Source of the DNA: JAJDZL01 sp965220725
Lineage (GTDB): Bacteria > Pseudomonadota > Gammaproteobacteria > Arenicellales > JAJDZL01
Reading direction: 5' to 3'
DNA: 64,000 nucleotides
NCBI GenBank assembly: GCA_965220725.1
Contig: OZ244840.1
Location: forward strand, 2,108,001-2,172,000
This document shows, piece after piece, positions 62,326 to 64,000 of this stretch. Below the pieces are notes generated by a model. It had not been told where the DNA came from. It searched no databases and saw nothing but the letters and a program-made list of their open reading frames with translations. Positions within the stretch are counted from its first letter, which is position 1. Each line of letters starts with the position of its first letter. The position numbers and the translations under genes are program-made.

Positions 62326-63102
62326 ATGCAGATCAAGAGCAAGTTTTATATTCTTCTCAGTGCCGTCCTGTTGGTGTTGCCGAATGTTTCGACTGCCAAC
62401 GAATTGCTTGGTGTTGTAGACTACAGGATGCAGGTTCCAGTCATTTCCCTGGTTGGAGGCCGTGTTGAATCGGTGCCTACGGGCGTCGGAAAGATGGTGA
62501 AAGCCGGTGATGTTCTCATCGAGTTGGATCCAACCAGACACAAGGCCCGCGTGGCGATACGTCAAAGCCGCGTTGATCAGATGCAGATTGTTGTCGACAG
62601 CCTCGGTGCTGAATTCGAACGTCAGCAGGAGATGTTCGATCGAGGGTCGCTTTCCCTGCTGGATTACGAAAAGTCTGAGAATGCACTCAAGACAGCACAG
62701 GCGAAACTGACTGCTGCCCAGGCAAGACTGTCCGCCGCACAGCATCGCTTGGAACAGACCAGGCTGGTTGCTCCCTTTGATGCGATCATACTGCAACGAC
62801 ATGCACATCCGGGTATGAATATCGTGCCGGAACTGCAGACACAGCCCTTGATGGTACTGGCTCCTGCGGGGGAATATTCAGTCAGGCTGTCAGTCTCCCC
62901 GGATGCCTGGCAGCAAATGAGGAACACAGCGGGTTCGTATCGAATGTCAGCTGACGGAAGGAGTTTTTCATCCAGTTCGGAAGATTCAGTCTTTTACACT
63001 GCGGATTCAGATGGTGAATTCGAATATATGATTGAGTTGCCCTTTCGGGATGAATCGAATTCGGTTTACCCCGGGATGGCGGCAACCGTTGTGCCTGAGT
63101 GA
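62326..63102 (+). CDS. Periplasmic adaptor (membrane fusion) protein, HlyD/RND type
   Basis: A 258-residue adaptor with a signal peptide (cleavage near STANEL), a lipoyl half-motif (LVGGRVESVPTGVGKMVKAGDVLIELDP), a helical hairpin (QAKLTAAQARLSAAQHRLEQ) and a second lipoyl half (RLVAPFDAIILQRHAHPGMNI). Shorter than usual at the C-terminus. No pump follows. Confidence 0.82.
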   Translation: MQIKSKFYILLSAVLLVLPNVSTANELLGVVDYRMQVPVISLVGGRVESVPTGVGKMVKAGDVLIELDPTRHKARVAIRQSRVDQMQIVVDSLGAEFERQQEMFDRGSLSLLDYEKSENALKTAQAKLTAAQARLSAAQHRLEQTRLVAPFDAIILQRHAHPGMNIVPELQTQPLMVLAPAGEYSVRLSVSPDAWQQMRNTAGSYRMSADGRSFSSSSEDSVFYTADSDGEFEYMIELPFRDESNSVYPGMAATVVPE

Positions 63103-63307
63103 GTTTGTGTTGGCCTGGCACTCATGAATCACTTCGGACCGGTGTTGCGGTTGCCTGTTCGCAGTGGTTTGCAGTTCTGAAGGTTCGAAAAGAATCCTTC
63201 ACGGACTGCGTCTGACTTTGCACCTTCTTGAAATAGAATTCAGTTTCAATCTGAGTCCTCATTCTGTTCGCTTGAATCGCCACTTCCGGATATAGGGACT
63301 GATCAAG

Positions 63308-64000
63308 GTGGGTAAGGCATTCGCCTGGATGACAGGCACCTTGATCAGCTACACGGCGGTTGCAATTGCGACCAGGGAAGTCTCATTTGAAATCGACACA
63401 CCCTCGATCCTATTCTTGCGTTCGATCATTGCGATCATCCTGACAACACTTCTGGTCGGATTCTCAAAACAGGGATTCGGCCAGCTTCGAACCAGCAAGA
63501 TCAAGATGCACGTGCTGCGAAACTGTGTGCACTTCGTCGGACAATTCGGATGGTTCTTCTCCATCGCGCTCATTCCGCTTGCCCATGTCTTCGCCTTGGA
63601 GTTCACCATTCCGCTCTGGATCGCATTGCTGGCACCGATATTCCTGAAAGAAAAACTGACGCTGAGCAGAGTGTTCTATATATTGATTGGCTTCATCGGC
63701 ATACTCATCATTGTGCAGCCATTTGACATGGACATCGAAATCGGCGCGATCGCAATGCTGGTCGGTGCGCTGGGATTTGCCGGTGCAATGCTCTGTACCC
63801 GGCATCTGCTGTTGACTGAATCTCCCCTGTGCATCCTGTTCTACATGGCGATTCTGCAGTTGCCGATCTCAACCGCCTTGCTGCTGCTCACTGGCCCCTT
63901 CCAGAGTCCGGATCCGTGGACACTGGTCCTGATTGTGTTTATTACCGCAGGTGTGATGAACGCGCACTATTGCATGGCGAAGGCGTTCCAGTTGGCGGAA
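63308..64000 (+). CDS. EamA/DMT-family transporter (partial, cut by window edge)
   Basis: A frame open from a GTG at 63308 (AGGGA nine bases upstream) to the right edge, at least 231 codons with seven hydrophobic segments. EFTIPLWIALLAPIFLKEKL, typical of the first EamA repeat, and the start of the second repeat (IGAIAMLVGALGFAGAMLCTRHLL) identify a drug/metabolite transporter. The 3' end lies beyond the window. Confidence 0.85.
   Translation, partial: MGKAFAWMTGTLISYTAVAIATREVSFEIDTPSILFLRSIIAIILTTLLVGFSKQGFGQLRTSKIKMHVLRNCVHFVGQFGWFFSIALIPLAHVFALEFTIPLWIALLAPIFLKEKLTLSRVFYILIGFIGILIIVQPFDMDIEIGAIAMLVGALGFAGAMLCTRHLLLTESPLCILFYMAILQLPISTALLLLTGPFQSPDPWTLVLIVFITAGVMNAHYCMAKAFQLAE

Overview
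The window looks like a chromosome segment from a marine-type, sulfur-oxidizing and methylamine-using gammaproteobacterium, possibly host-associated. The assignment rests on gene content: a Sox operon without soxCD, a complete sulfur-oxidizing heterodisulfide-reductase-like (sHdr) operon, trimethylamine monooxygenase plus TMAO demethylase, the N-methylglutamate route, a Pst phosphate system and two squalene-synthase-type genes. I cannot name a genus.

Layout. 1-3.3 kb: edge of an integrative-element-like island (ParA, a large ParB that runs off the left edge, two small paralogous genes). Inside the parB coding region lie three palindromes and a 21-bp tandem repeat. 3.6-4.9 kb: a SAM-II-like riboswitch followed by metZ. 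5-14.4 kb: a 2OG-Fe(II) oxygenase diverges from a long operon of a cytoplasmic molybdopterin oxidoreductase, a four-cluster ferredoxin subunit, a UroD-family methyltransferase, a corrinoid protein, a b-type membrane cytochrome, a P-loop/cold-shock fusion, a CDGSH protein and small unknowns. This is the best candidate for an undescribed system. 14.4-15.8 kb: a 235-bp duplication flanks an inserted membrane-protein gene. 15.6-21.5 kb: phoU and pstSCAB. 22-26.2 kb: an Rpn-like nuclease and a polar amino-acid ABC transporter. 26.2-33.6 kb (minus): dsrE-hdrC1-hdrB1-hdrA-hyp-hdrC2-hdrB2-hyp-lbpA-tusA. 33.8-40.7 kb: amidase, a catalytically dead amidotransferase-like protein, an outer-membrane-protein remnant, ispH and two squalene/phytoene synthases. 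41-47.2 kb: soxXYZA-soxK-soxB-thioredoxin-tolC. 47.5-61.6 kb: gmaS-mgsABC, tmm, a branched-chain-amino-acid-type ABC transporter with a frameshifted permease, and tdm. 61.7-64 kb: a small membrane protein, an efflux adaptor and an EamA transporter cut by the right edge.

How the genes fit together. Sox without SoxCD leaves sulfane sulfur on SoxY; TusA/DsrE and sHdr with the lipoate-binding protein LbpA are the expected cytoplasmic continuation. The sox and sHdr promoters share one inverted repeat (ATTAG-N6-CTAAT), which suggests a common regulator. Methylamine genes cover TMA to TMAO (Tmm), TMAO to dimethylamine plus formaldehyde (Tdm) and methylamine to N-methylglutamate (GmaS, MgsABC). Dimethylamine monooxygenase and methylglutamate dehydrogenase are not in the window. 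The Liv-type ABC transporter between tmm and tdm is a plausible importer for this pathway.
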